This document shows, piece by piece, positions 9,416 through 17,680 of a stretch of DNA of 64,000 nt. Source of the DNA: Clostridia bacterium (lineage in GTDB: Bacteria; Bacillota; Clostridia; TANB77; CAG-508); NCBI GenBank assembly GCA_022791735.1, contig JAAVZQ010000068.1:4841-68840 (forward strand), written 5' to 3'. The position numbers were made by a program, and so were the translations under genes. Each line of letters starts with the position of its first letter. The first letter of the stretch is position 1. The notes under the pieces are model-generated. The model made no database searches. It saw nothing but the letters and a program-made list of their open reading frames with translations, and was not told where the DNA came from.

Positions 9416-9453
9416 CTCTTTGCTCTCCTATTTAGCTTAAAATAATTATTATA

Positions 9454-9646
9454 GTTACAATTCATAGCTAGATAAGCTTAAAGTCCGCGTAGGGGATTTC
9501 AATTAATAATTTATTCGATGATTCTTACGCTTTAGAAAATGTTTGAGCATAGCGAATTACATTTTCTTAAGGGTGGAGATTTTCGAAAAATTATTAATTA
9601 ATCCCTGTGACAGGACAAACGAAACTTTAAAGCTGTGAATTGTAAC
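9454..9646. repeat. TTACAATTCACAGC-type palindromic repeat with a nested second palindrome
   Basis: Outer arms TTACAATTCATAGC and GCTGTGAATTGTAA with inner parts CTTAAAGTCCGCGTAGG and AGGACAAACGAAA match the short copy at 37831-37899. About 120 bp is inserted exactly between GTAGG and ACAAACG. The insert has its own arms (GGGATT...AATTAATAATTT with AAATTATTAATTAATCCC), so one palindrome is nested in another. Sits between infB and rbfA. Confidence 0.7.
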
Positions 9647-9656
9647 ACATTAAGAC

Positions 9657-12557
9657 TTATTTTTTCACTTCTTCCATGACGAATACTTCTAAAGCGTCTC
9701 CTTCTACTATATCATTATAGTTCTCAATTTGAAGTCCACACTCATATCCAGCGACTACTTCTTTTGCATCGTCTTTAAATCTCTTAAGAGATACAAGCTT
9801 ACCTTCATGTATTACTACATTTTCTCTTATTACTCTCACTCCTGCATGTCTTGTAATCTTTCCATCTAACACATAGCATCCTGCAATTGTACCAACATTG
9901 CTTACTTTAAATGTTTGTCTTATTTCTGCATTACCTATAACTTTTTCCTCAAATGTTGGATCAAGCATTCCCTTCATCGCAGCTTCTACATCTTCAATAG
10001 CTTTGTAAATTACAGAATATTGTTTTATTTCTATTTCTTCTTTTTTAGCCATCTCTTTTGCAAGTGGTTCTGGTCTTACATTAAATGCAATTATTATAGC
10101 ATTTGCAACTTTAGCAAGCGTAACATCTGACTCTGTAACACCACCTACATTTGAGTGAATTACTTTTACTGTTACTTCGTCATTTGATATTTTCTCTAGA
10201 CTAGTTTTTACTGCTTCTACTGAACCTTGAACATCTGCTTTGACAATCAAGTTCAATTGTTTTAATTTATTTTTCTCTATTTGTGAGAATAAATCATTTA
10301 AGCTAACCTTAGATATAGCATTTATTGATTTTTCTCTTTCTTGGCGTTTTCTTCTTTCTATCAAATGTTTTGCTGTTTTTTCATCATCTACTTCATAGAA
10401 AGTTTCTCCTGCCTCTGGCACCTCTGTTAAACCTATGATTTCAACTGGTGTAGAAGGTCCTGCTTTTTTAACCTTTTTACCTTTATCATTCATCATAGCT
10501 CTTATTCTACCTATAACAGAGCCTACAACAACTGTATCTCCAATGTCAAGTGTACCACGTTGTACAAGCATTGTTGCAATTGGTCCTCTTGTTTTGTCAA
10601 GTCTTGCTTCTATCACAACACCTTTAGATTGTTTATTTGGATTTGCTTTTAATTCTTGCATATCTGCAACTAATAGTACCATTTCAAGAAGTCCATCTAT
10701 ATTAATTCTCTTTTTAGCTGAGATTTCAACAAATACAGTATCTCCACCCCATTCTTCTGGAACAAGCTCATATTTCATTAATTCTTGTCTTACTTTCTCT
10801 GGGTTTGCACCTTCTACATCTATTTTGTTAATTGCAACTATTATTGGAATTCCTGCATTTTTAGCATGGTTTATAGCTTCTATTGTTTGAGGCATAACTC
10901 CATCATTTGCTGCAACAACTAGTATTGCTATATCTGTAACTTGTGCACCTCTTGCACGCATGCTAGTAAACGCTTCGTGTCCTGGTGTATCTAAGAAAGT
11001 TATTTCTCTTCCTTTTACTTCTACTTTGTATGCACCAATATGTTGTGTAATTCCTCCTGCTTCACCCTCTATTACATTAGTTGATCTAACCGCATCAAGA
11101 AGCGAAGTTTTACCATGGTCTACGTGTCCCATAACTACTACTACTGGTGGTCTTACTTTTAAGTCTTCTGCCTTATCATCAGAATCGTCAAATAAAATAT
11201 CTTCTTCTGTTACTACTTCTTTTTTAATTGCTGTAATTCCGAATTCCTGCGCTATTAAGAAAGCTGTATCAAAATCTATATCATTATTTATAGTTGCCAT
11301 TATTCCATAATCTAATAATTTTTTAACTATATCTCCTGTCGTCTTTTTCATTTCTTGTGCTAAGTCTTTTACTGTAATTGACTCTGGAATTGTTATTTCT
11401 GTAAGTTTAAATATTTTTTGCTTTGTTCTTTCTTCATCATTATTTGTCTTTTTCTTACCTCTTTTTCCTCTTACAGTTGTTAAATCATAGTAATCAAACA
11501 TTCCACCTTCTGGATCAGAAAACATATTTGATAATTTGTTTTCTTGTTTTAAATTTCTAAGTTTTCCTGAATCAAATTCTTCATTTCTTCCAGACTTAGA
11601 ACCTTTTCTCTGTCTTGCTTCATCACTTGAATTTTTATTATTATTTTTCTGTTTTAGCATATTTCTATTGTATTCACGAGTATTTTCTTTTTCTCCTAGC
11701 TCTTGTGCCATTATGTTTTTGATATTTTTCTCAATTCCTTTTTCATCTAGTTTTCTGTCTTTTCTAAAGTCATTTCTGTTTCCATAGTTGTTATTATTGT
11801 TTTTGTTAAAGTTGTTATTTCTATAACCACCATTTGGATTATTATTTCTATCATTTCTATTATAGCCATTATTATTTGGTTTATTATTACCAAAATTTTT
11901 ATGATTATCAAACCTTGGCTTATTTCCATATCCACGGCTTTCAAAATTTCTGTTATTGTTTGAATTTCTTTGATTGTTTCTATTATATCCATTTTGTGGT
12001 TTTTGCATTTTTTCTTGGTTGTCTGTTTTCTCTTCTCGTACAACTTCTGGTCTTTCCTTAACTTCTTCTTGTTTTTCTTCTGGGGCTTTTACTTCCTCTA
12101 CCTTTGGAACTTCTTCTACTTTTTTCTCTTCTACTTTTGGTTCTTCCTTTTTAGGCTTTGAAAGTCCAAAAAGTTCACTTGCAGTCATTGGTTTTGATGG
12201 CTTATTTCTATATACAATGTTATATTCTTGATTTTTATTTCTCTCAACAAAACCTACATCTTTTCTAGCATTCTCACTTTGTTTTGCCTTTTTCTCTTCT
12301 TCTTTTTTGGCTAATTCTTCATCAGAAATAATAACTTCACGTCTTATTATAACCGGTGTGCTATTTGCCTGTTTTGCCTTATCTTGGCTTCCTTGTTTAT
12401 CCTTATTCATTTCTTTTTCTATTTTCTTTGCCTCACTTTCATCAATAGCACTTAAGTGGCTTCTTATTTCAATTCCTAACTTACTTGCCACTTCCATAAT
12501 TTCTTTGCTTGATTTTTTTATTTTTTTTGCTAACTCATGTATTTTTACTTTTTCCAT
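9657..12557 (-). CDS. infB: translation initiation factor IF-2
   Basis: GTPase that delivers fMet-tRNA to the 30S subunit. 966 aa: N-terminal IF2_N helix region (MEKVKIHELAKKIKKSSKEIMEVA), a long Lys/Glu then Asn/Arg-rich low-complexity linker (about residues 180-320), a second IF2_N domain, then G1 GHVDHGKTS, DTPGHEAF, NKID, and the C-terminal beta-barrels. Intact over nearly 3 kb; its three CGG strings are all out of phase (TTC GGA, CCG GTT, GCG GTT). Its start overlaps the frame-extended 3' end of ylxQ, with GGGGGTG as ribosome binding site. Confidence 0.98.
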   Translation of the reverse strand: MEKVKIHELAKKIKKSSKEIMEVASKLGIEIRSHLSAIDESEAKKIEKEMNKDKQGSQDKAKQANSTPVIIRREVIISDEELAKKEEEKKAKQSENARKDVGFVERNKNQEYNIVYRNKPSKPMTASELFGLSKPKKEEPKVEEKKVEEVPKVEEVKAPEEKQEEVKERPEVVREEKTDNQEKMQKPQNGYNRNNQRNSNNNRNFESRGYGNKPRFDNHKNFGNNKPNNNGYNRNDRNNNPNGGYRNNNFNKNNNNNYGNRNDFRKDRKLDEKGIEKNIKNIMAQELGEKENTREYNRNMLKQKNNNKNSSDEARQRKGSKSGRNEEFDSGKLRNLKQENKLSNMFSDPEGGMFDYYDLTTVRGKRGKKKTNNDEERTKQKIFKLTEITIPESITVKDLAQEMKKTTGDIVKKLLDYGIMATINNDIDFDTAFLIAQEFGITAIKKEVVTEEDILFDDSDDKAEDLKVRPPVVVVMGHVDHGKTSLLDAVRSTNVIEGEAGGITQHIGAYKVEVKGREITFLDTPGHEAFTSMRARGAQVTDIAILVVAANDGVMPQTIEAINHAKNAGIPIIVAINKIDVEGANPEKVRQELMKYELVPEEWGGDTVFVEISAKKRINIDGLLEMVLLVADMQELKANPNKQSKGVVIEARLDKTRGPIATMLVQRGTLDIGDTVVVGSVIGRIRAMMNDKGKKVKKAGPSTPVEIIGLTEVPEAGETFYEVDDEKTAKHLIERRKRQEREKSINAISKVSLNDLFSQIEKNKLKQLNLIVKADVQGSVEAVKTSLEKISNDEVTVKVIHSNVGGVTESDVTLAKVANAIIIAFNVRPEPLAKEMAKKEEIEIKQYSVIYKAIEDVEAAMKGMLDPTFEEKVIGNAEIRQTFKVSNVGTIAGCYVLDGKITRHAGVRVIRENVVIHEGKLVSLKRFKDDAKEVVAGYECGLQIENYNDIVEGDALEVFVMEEVKK

Positions 12558-12880
12558 AGCAAATCACCCCCGATTACATTTTTCAAGTATACCGTTTTGA
12601 AAAGTTTTCATCCGTTATACCTATTATTGCTTTATTTCTCTTTCCAATAAAATGACTTAACTCTTCTATTGTACTTAATTGTATTACTACTATTCCATTA
12701 TTAGTACAAACATATTTGATGTTTTTTGTAGATTTGTCAGATGCATCCTTTGCAACTATTACTAGTTTAGTCTTATGTCTTTCTACACTATCTATTACAG
12801 CATCCATCCCTGAAACAACCTTACCGTGACTTTGCTGCAAGCCCTAACATACCAAGTACCTTCTCACTCTGTTCTGTCAA
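12545..12880 (-). CDS. ylxQ: YlxQ, L7Ae-family RNA-binding protein (three CGGN +1 sites)
   Basis: Small L7Ae/L30e-like protein of the nusA-infB operon. It starts at a TTG (12878-12880) six bases after GAGGTG, reading LTEQSEKVLGMLGLAAKSGKVVSGMDAV. Three CGG sites: 12824-12826 (TCA-CGGT, giving AAKSGKVVSG, strongly conserved), 12592-12594 (AAA-CGGT, giving ENFSKGILEKC) and 12570-12572 (AAT-CGGG). Reading the last as Gly extends the C-terminus to NGGDLLWKK, past the infB ATG to a TAA at 12545; read normally it would end NRG at a TGA. 111 codons after three skips. The first two sites are supported by homology, the third by pattern and by similarity to INGG-type ends. Confidence 0.82.
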
Positions 12881-13133
12881 ATATCACACCTCTTAATTCC
12901 TCATATTTTTTATTATCTACACTTATCTTTAGTGTCGATTTTAATCTATTTCCCTTTTGCATTTTATCAAAACAATTCTTATCTTCACATATATATGCTC
13001 CTCTACCTTCTAGTCTTTGGCTTAAATCAACTTTGATAACTCCATCTTTGTTTTTGACAATTCTAATTAATTCTTTTTTATCTTTCTTTGCTCTACAACT
13101 TATACATGTTCTTGTAAGACACTTATTCTTCAT
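12864..13133 (-). CDS. ylxR: YlxR RNA-binding protein (RNase P modulator family)
   Basis: 89-aa YlxR/DUF448 protein with the family signature TRTCISCRAKKDKKELIRIV at the N-terminus and GRGAYICEDKNCFDKMQK in the centre. Between nusA (overlap of 11 nt) and ylxQ (overlap of 17 nt), so translationally coupled. Intact. Confidence 0.95.
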   Translation of the reverse strand: MKNKCLTRTCISCRAKKDKKELIRIVKNKDGVIKVDLSQRLEGRGAYICEDKNCFDKMQKGNRLKSTLKISVDNKKYEELRGVIFDRTE

Positions 13134-14268
13134 CTATTTCCTCTTCACTTAATTTTACTTCTACTCCTTCTTCTGTATCAGTACTTGCTTCTCCCTCTTC
13201 TTGCATTTGCATTAACATTTCTCTAAATTGTGTTTCTGATTTTATATCTATCTTCCAATTTGTAAGTCTTGCTGCAAGCCTTGCATTTTGACCAGCTTTA
13301 CCAATTGCAAGTGATAATTGATCATCTGGTACAATTACTCTTGCAGATGTTTCTTCTTCATTTATATCTACTGCCATAACTTTTGCTGGAAGAAGTGCTG
13401 ATGAAATAAATATTGAAGGATCTTCATTCCATTCGATAACATCTATCTTTTCTCCACTAAGTTCGTTTATAATGTTTTGAATTCTAACACCTTTTTGCCC
13501 AACACAAGAACCAACTGGATCTATGTTTTCATTTTGCGCATGTACTGCAACTTTACATCTGTTTCCTGGATCTCTTGATACACTTTTTACTTCAATTAGC
13601 CCTTCATATATTTCAGGTATTTCAAATTCAAATAATTTCTTTACAAAATCTGGTGCAGTTCTTGAAACTATAACTTGTGGTGCGCCTTTTGTTCCTCTTA
13701 CTACATCTATTACATATGCTTTTACTTTGTCATTTACTCTAAATTTTTCTATTGAAATTTGCTCTTTTGCTGGCATAATTCCTTCTAGTTTTCCAAGATC
13801 TAGTATTATTGTTCCAGTATCTGCTTTTTGCACTATTCCTGATACTATTTCGCCTTTTCTTTCATTAAATTCACTAAACACTAAATCTCTTTCTGCTTCT
13901 CTTAGTTTTTGGATTATTACTTGTTTTGCAGTTTGTGCAGCAATTCTTCCAAAGTTTCTAGGATTTATCTCTATATTTACTGTATCTCCTACTTTAAGCT
14001 GTTTATTGATTTTCACTGCTTCTGTTTTTGCTATTTGCAAAACTGGATTTTCTAGTTTTGTAACTACTTCTTTTACTGCATAAATATGTGTTTCTCCTGT
14101 TTCTCTATCTATTACTACTTGTACATTTTCACTGTCCTTATAATTGTTTTTATATGCTGTAATAAGAGCAGCTTCTATTTGCTCCATTAAATATTCTTTT
14201 TTTATTCCTCTTTCCTTTTCTAGTGCTTCTAAAGCTATTTCTAATTCTTTATTATCAATTGCTTTCAT
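13123..14268 (-). CDS. nusA: transcription termination/antitermination factor NusA
   Basis: 381 aa: N-terminal RNA polymerase-binding domain (MKAIDNKELEIALEALEKERGI), S1 domain (about residues 135-200, GEIVSGIVQKADTGTIILDLGKLEGIMP), then two KH domains with DPVGSCVGQKGVRIQNI and LSLAIGKAGQNARLAARLT. Ends with an acidic tail. Intact and free of in-frame CGG. Second gene of the rimP-nusA-ylxR-ylxQ-infB operon. Confidence 0.97.
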   Translation of the reverse strand: MKAIDNKELEIALEALEKERGIKKEYLMEQIEAALITAYKNNYKDSENVQVVIDRETGETHIYAVKEVVTKLENPVLQIAKTEAVKINKQLKVGDTVNIEINPRNFGRIAAQTAKQVIIQKLREAERDLVFSEFNERKGEIVSGIVQKADTGTIILDLGKLEGIMPAKEQISIEKFRVNDKVKAYVIDVVRGTKGAPQVIVSRTAPDFVKKLFEFEIPEIYEGLIEVKSVSRDPGNRCKVAVHAQNENIDPVGSCVGQKGVRIQNIINELSGEKIDVIEWNEDPSIFISSALLPAKVMAVDINEEETSARVIVPDDQLSLAIGKAGQNARLAARLTNWKIDIKSETQFREMLMQMQEEGEASTDTEEGVEVKLSEEEIDEE

Positions 14269-14286
14269 TTTAAATCAATTCCTTTC

Positions 14287-14743
14287 TTACCAATTATATT
14301 TTGTTTTAATTTGTGCAATTTGACTTCTTTCTATTTCTTTTTCTGTATCTTCCGATTTTATATATATTTTTCCTTCATCAAATTTCATAAGTTTACCGAG
14401 ACAATATTTTTTCTTTATCGATTGGTTTAAATAGTCTCACTTCTATCTCTTCTCCAATTGCACTTTCTAAATGTTTATCTTTTCTTAAAATTTTCTCTAT
14501 TCCCGTAGAAGAAACTTCTAAAAAATATTCATTTTTCACATAGTCTGCCTTGTCTAATATGTCGTTTATCTCTCCGGTTACTTTTTCGCAATCTTCAAGG
14601 CTTATACCCTTTTCATTTTCAATATATATTCTTAAAAAGTAGTCTTTACCTTCTTTTGCATATTCCACATCATATAGATTATACCCAAGTTCTTCTATTT
14701 TAGGCTTCACTAGGGCTTCTACTTTTTCCTCGATATTTGCCAT
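14287..14743 (-). CDS. rimP: ribosome maturation factor RimP (one CGGN +1 site)
   Basis: 30S assembly factor. N-terminus MANIEEKVEALVKPKIEELGYNLYDVEYAKEG and VSSTGIEKILRKDKHLE (the LEVSSPG-like motif) are clear. At 14396-14398 the reading TCT-CGG-TAA would stop immediately; decoding CGGT as Gly gives ILSGKLMKFDEGKIYIKSEDTEKEIERSQIAQIKTKYNW and completes the C-terminal SH3-like domain. 152 codons after one skip, the usual size. Confidence 0.93.
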
Positions 14744-14759
14744 ATATTTTTCCTTTCTT

Positions 14760-14912
14760 TTTAGATGTTATTTTCATGTAATGTGCAAATTACCTCGGTG
14801 CTATTCGCCTGTCCGTAAGACTGCATTTAGCTTCTCTTTCTTTGATAAAAGCTATGTTTTTTATCAAAGAAAGAGTGGAATTTGCTTCCACTCTTCTAGT
14901 TTCATTATTGTT
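14760..14912 (-). promoter_or_regulatory. structured leader of the rimP-nusA-infB operon
   Basis: The 5' leader (about 165 nt) can form AGAGTGGAA/TTCCACTCT and CTTTCTTTGATAAAA/TTTTATCAAAGAAAG hairpins. These share the sequence CTCTTTCTTTG, so extended versions would exclude one another, as in attenuators. The first is followed by a T-rich stretch. NusA operons are commonly autoregulated by termination in the leader; here that is inference. Confidence 0.5.
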
Positions 14913-14919
14913 ATTTAAT

Positions 14920-14948
14920 ATAATATACCCTTTTGCTTGTTTTGTCAA
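14920..14948 (-). promoter_or_regulatory. promoter of the rimP-nusA-ylxR-ylxQ-infB operon
   Basis: Perfect TTGACA (14943-14948) and TATTAT (14920-14925) with a 17-nt spacer on the minus strand; an overlapping TATATT lies two bases nearer. Confidence 0.65.
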
Positions 14949-15096
14949 GCCCTTTTCTTAAGTTTCCGTAAGTTTTTCTCATTTTTGCAATTATCTTTTG
15001 TAGTTTTCTATATTTTTGTGTTTTTATTCTATTTGATTAACAATAAAATTTCACTTCTTTTATATCAAAGTATTTTTTCCACTCTGCGACTATAAA

Positions 15097-15143
15097 AAAA
15101 TAATTTTCTGATATAGTTCTTAATATATCAGAGAATTATTTTT
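15097..15143 (-). terminator. terminator of the DUF4160 unit, overlapping its stop codon
   Basis: Arms AATAATTTTCTGATATA and TATATCAGAGAATTATT with a short loop, followed on the minus strand by a T-rich tract. The stop codon at 15136-15138 lies in the 5' arm. Confidence 0.6.
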
Positions 15144-15316
15144 CAGGAATTTTACTTTTATTGTTAGCCACTATACGGCCCCCACTTTTAGTAATCCATA
15201 TCTTCGTTGAATTAGCAGATGGTGTGCCTTTTGAAATATGTACATGAATTGGTTCTAATTTTTCGTTAGACCAAAAAAATATTTTATATCCGCATAATTT
15301 CTATTATATTAGGCAA
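15136..15316 (-). CDS. DUF4160 protein (one CGGN +1 site)
   Basis: 59-aa protein too short and too broken for ordinary ORF calling. It starts at a TTG (15314-15316) after GGGGGAG: PNIIEIMGYKIFFWSNEKLEPIHVHISKGTPSANSTKIWITKSGGRIVANNKSKIPEK. FFWSNE-EPIHVHISKG and K-IW are the DUF4160 signature, often beside DUF2442 genes or toxin-antitoxin-like pairs. At 15290-15292 ATG-CGG-ATA-TAA would stop; CGGA read as Gly gives MGYKIFFW. 60 codons after one skip. Start overlaps the stop of the upstream gene. Function unknown. Confidence 0.82.
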
Positions 15317-15584
15317 TGTTCGCTCCCCCTTTTCTTGCGAATTCAAAAAAAGTAGCTGCTCCACGTTCTACAACTGTCTTGAACAACGCAATCTCTTCAT
15401 CTTTATAATTTCCTTCTTGTCTTATTATTCTATAACTAGGTAACTCAAAAATAATTGTATCAAATCCACTTTCTGTTGGTCTTTCAAAACTAACCCAAAT
15501 AGTGTCTTCTTCGTTTTCGTTTTTTCTTAAATCTGAAAAAACAACTTCTGTACCATCATAGTATTTACAATATGGGTGCATCAT
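15309..15584 (-). CDS. 91-aa hypothetical protein paired with DUF4160
   Basis: MMHPYCKYYDGTEVVFSDLRKNENEEDTIWVSFERPTESGFDTIIFELPSYRIIRQEGNYKDEEIALFKTVVERGAATFFEFARKGGANIA. I do not recognise the family. Soluble, mixed alpha/beta, no signal. The start at 15582-15584 is chosen because TAGGAGAGTG precedes it; the frame stays open to 15716, but that extension looks like an unrelated remnant. Its last codons overlap the DUF4160 start, so the two are probably one functional unit. Confidence 0.6.
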   Translation of the reverse strand: MMHPYCKYYDGTEVVFSDLRKNENEEDTIWVSFERPTESGFDTIIFELPSYRIIRQEGNYKDEEIALFKTVVERGAATFFEFARKGGANIA

Positions 15585-15587
15585 GTT

Positions 15588-15716
15588 TATCACTCTCCTA
15601 TTGTTTCTAGTATACCATAATTTTATAGACTTTTCTATATTTTTGCTTAAAAATTTTAACAATATTCTTCTGGATACATAGTCATTTGTTGGTAGAATTG
15701 CTTCGTCTTTTACCAT
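15588..15716 (-). pseudogene. possible N-terminal remnant of an Rpn-family (PD-(D/E)xK) nuclease
   Basis: The extension upstream of the 91-aa gene reads MVKDEAILPTNDYVSRRILL, preceded by a strong AAGGAGG. LPTNDYVF-RIF is the typical start of Rpn recombination-promoting nucleases. After about 20 residues the similarity ends. A second Rpn-like fragment lies at 28800-28961. Call from pattern memory only. Confidence 0.3.
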
Positions 15717-16005
15717 ATAAATTCCTCCTTGTTTATTTAATTTTAAAATGTGACTTTTATTTGGGTGAACCCCAAAGATATTTTTTGCAAATGCCTAAGT
15801 TGTAATTTTAAAAATTTGATTTTAATTATGTATTATTTATATAACGCTTTGTTAGATATGTCAAGAAAAATCGTTCGACATAAAGAATAAAAAAGACAAC
15901 TTGGTGCTATAATTTGAGAATTTGCTACATATCAAAATGCTCCGTCCCCTTTGACCATAGAATTTTATGTCTTTATATGCAAAAAAGAGAATAATTTCCC
16001 AATTA
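15717..16005. other. non-coding interval between the DUF4160 unit and the XRE regulator
   Basis: No convincing gene on either strand. Contains the phrase CTCCGTCCCC near 15941-15950, related to the GGGGACGG repeat at 7877-7960, and AT-rich sequence leading into the palindrome at 16006. Nothing else seen. Confidence 0.4.
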
Positions 16006-16025
16006 GTACATAATATATTATGTAC
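16006..16025. promoter_or_regulatory. 20-nt perfect palindrome, probable operator of the XRE gene
   Basis: GTACATAATATATTATGTAC is a perfect dyad 53 nt upstream of the XRE start, followed by a partial repeat ATTATGTATAAC that may serve as the -10 element. Small XRE regulators commonly bind such dyads and autoregulate; binding here is inference. Confidence 0.6.
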
Positions 16026-16078
16026 CGCAAATTATGTATAACACTTTTGTTTTAAAATATATAGGGGGTTAAACTGTT

Positions 16079-16294
16079 ATGTATAAAAGGATTAAAGAAT
16101 TAAGGGAAGACAATGACAAAAAGCAAGTTGAGCTAGCACATTTGCTAAATATCTCTCAACAATATTATAGTGAATATGAAAGTGGGAAAAGGCCTATTCC
16201 TGTGGAGAAATTGAAAATGCTTGCTAAAATTTATAATACTAGCATGGATTATATTGTTGAATTAACAGATGAGATAGCTCCATATGATAACTAA
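16079..16294 (+). CDS. small XRE-family DNA-binding regulator
   Basis: 71 aa, essentially a lone HTH_3 domain: MYKRIKELREDNDKKQVELA, then HLLNISQQYYSEYESGKRPIP for helices 2-3, then LKMLAKIYNTSMDYIVELTDEI. AGGGGG lies 8-13 nt upstream of the ATG. Closely similar to the 79-aa protein at 29121-29360, so the two are paralogues. Own transcription unit, plus strand, with the palindrome at 16006 upstream. Confidence 0.88.
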   Translation: MYKRIKELREDNDKKQVELAHLLNISQQYYSEYESGKRPIPVEKLKMLAKIYNTSMDYIVELTDEIAPYDN

Positions 16295-16474
16295 GAAGAG
16301 CAAAACTTTTTTATATGATGGCATATTTTATTTTGTTTCTATAATATTTAACTTATACATTATATTTTATCTAATAATGCAATATTTTTACTACTGTATT
16401 CTAAAGAAAAATCCCATATAAAGTACTCATAATAGCTTCAAAAAGAAAAAATGTATGTTATTTCATTTTTTTCA

Positions 16475-16503
16475 TTGACATTGCATCTAAAATGCTATAA
16501 AAT
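16475..16503 (+). promoter_or_regulatory. promoter of the small secreted protein at 16556
   Basis: TTGACA at 16475-16480 with TATAAA at 16496-16501 (15-nt spacer) or TAAAAT at 16498-16503 (17-nt spacer). Confidence 0.5.
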
Positions 16504-16555
16504 ATTTCTATATAAACATATACTTAGGATATTAAGTACGGAGGTTAATTTGAAT

Positions 16556-16900
16556 ATGACTAGAATTTTTAAATTTTCGATTATTTTATTTATTATAATG
16601 ATGTGTGTACACACTACTATATTGGCATCTGGTATTAATATGGATTTATCAAACAACTCTGCTAGTAATACTTCTACTAATACTACTGACAACACTGTAT
16701 ATGGAGCAAATACTGTAGAAAATACAGATACTGCTAGAACTAGTAATGTAGTTAATAATCCAAGTTCACTTACACCAAATTCTTCTTCAGCACTTAGTTC
16801 TTCTACATTAGAAGCTTCTACAATTATTAACATACTTTTGATTGTTATAGGAATTTTATTAATACTTTTTGCAATCGCCATTTTAATTCGTTTACGTTAA
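16556..16900 (+). CDS. small exported Ser/Thr/Asn-rich membrane-anchored protein
   Basis: 114 aa. Signal peptide MTRIFKFSIILFIIMMCVHTTILASG, an Asn/Ser/Thr-rich middle without Cys, then a C-terminal membrane helix IINILLIVIGILLILFAIAILIRLR. GGAGG lies 11 nt before the ATG and 5 nt before a TTG at 16550, so TTG may be the true start. A terminator follows. Not recognised; layout resembles the neighbouring 17082-17513 gene (signal peptide, low complexity, C-terminal helix plus Arg tail), suggesting a pair of surface proteins. Confidence 0.7.
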   Translation: MTRIFKFSIILFIIMMCVHTTILASGINMDLSNNSASNTSTNTTDNTVYGANTVENTDTARTSNVVNNPSSLTPNSSSALSSSTLEASTIINILLIVIGILLILFAIAILIRLR

Positions 16901-16925
16901 AAAAATAAATTTATACAAATAGAAG

Positions 16926-16953
16926 AGATGCTTTTTAAATAGCATCTTTTTTT
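16926..16953 (+). terminator. intrinsic terminator
   Basis: AGATGCT ... AGCATCT stem followed by seven T residues, 26 nt after the stop of the 16556 gene. Confidence 0.8.
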
Positions 16954-17081
16954 ATTGTATCTCTTTTATATTCTCGTTATGCAATTTTTACAAATTTCGC
17001 TTATGCATATTTTCGATTTTTTTAGGCAAAATATACATAGTTTTGATAAAAACTATATTATATTTTGAAGGAGAATTTAAA

Positions 17082-17513
17082 ATGTTGAAAAAGTCTTTAA
17101 TTATAGTTTCTCTATTTGCTCTTATGCTATTTATATCAACTCCAGTTTTTGCTTCAAATATGATGCAAGGAGCTGAAAATACTTTAAATAATATTAAAGG
17201 TGGAGTTCAAAACATGACTAAAGATGCTGGAAATGCTATGGAACATGCAAAAGATGGTATTTCAAATGTAGCATCTGATATAAAAGATGGAGCTCAAAAT
17301 ATGGGAAGCGATATAAAACGTGGTACTGATAATGTGGGAAGAGATGTAAGAAATGATGGATATACTGCATCTAGAACTTCTGCTACTGGTATGTTAGGTG
17401 GAACATCAAACTATAATACTGCATTAGTATGGGTTGTTCTTGCAGTAACTGGCGCAATAATTATTGCCCTTGTATGGTACTATGGAAGCCAAGTAAATAC
17501 TAGAAGACGTTAG
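17082..17513 (+). CDS. exported helical-repeat protein with C-terminal membrane anchor
   Basis: 143 aa. Signal peptide MLKKSLIIVSLFALMLFISTPVFA, then 11-residue-type amphipathic repeats (NIKGGVQNMTKDAGNAMEHAKDGISNVASDIKDGAQNMGSDIKRGTDNVGRDVR), resembling apolipoprotein/LEA-like helices, and a C-terminal membrane segment ALVWVVLAVTGAIIIALVWYYG with a basic tail. GAAGGAGAA precedes the ATG. Monocistronic with its own terminator. Function unknown; envelope-associated by inference. Confidence 0.72.
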   Translation: MLKKSLIIVSLFALMLFISTPVFASNMMQGAENTLNNIKGGVQNMTKDAGNAMEHAKDGISNVASDIKDGAQNMGSDIKRGTDNVGRDVRNDGYTASRTSATGMLGGTSNYNTALVWVVLAVTGAIIIALVWYYGSQVNTRRR

Positions 17514-17523
17514 TATTTAAAAT

Positions 17524-17563
17524 AAAAGCCTTAGTTATATATGAAATATAATTAAGGCTTTTA
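17524..17563 (+). terminator. intrinsic terminator
   Basis: AAAAGCCTTA ... TAAGGCTTTT stem with AT-rich loop just after the 17082 gene; may act on both strands. Confidence 0.7.
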
Positions 17564-17680
17564 CTCTAGCTAAATCTAATAAAAACATGAAACTTTTTAT
17601 ATCTTTATGCATTTCTATCTATTCTTTTTCTGTTTTTTGTGTTATACTATTTAATATGACAAGAAAGGAAAAATCATATT

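Noticed and set aside
11747..12231. Overlapping ORFs on both strands within the infB linker
   Set aside because: They are shadows of the Asn/Lys/Glu-rich low-complexity linker and lack ribosome binding sites.
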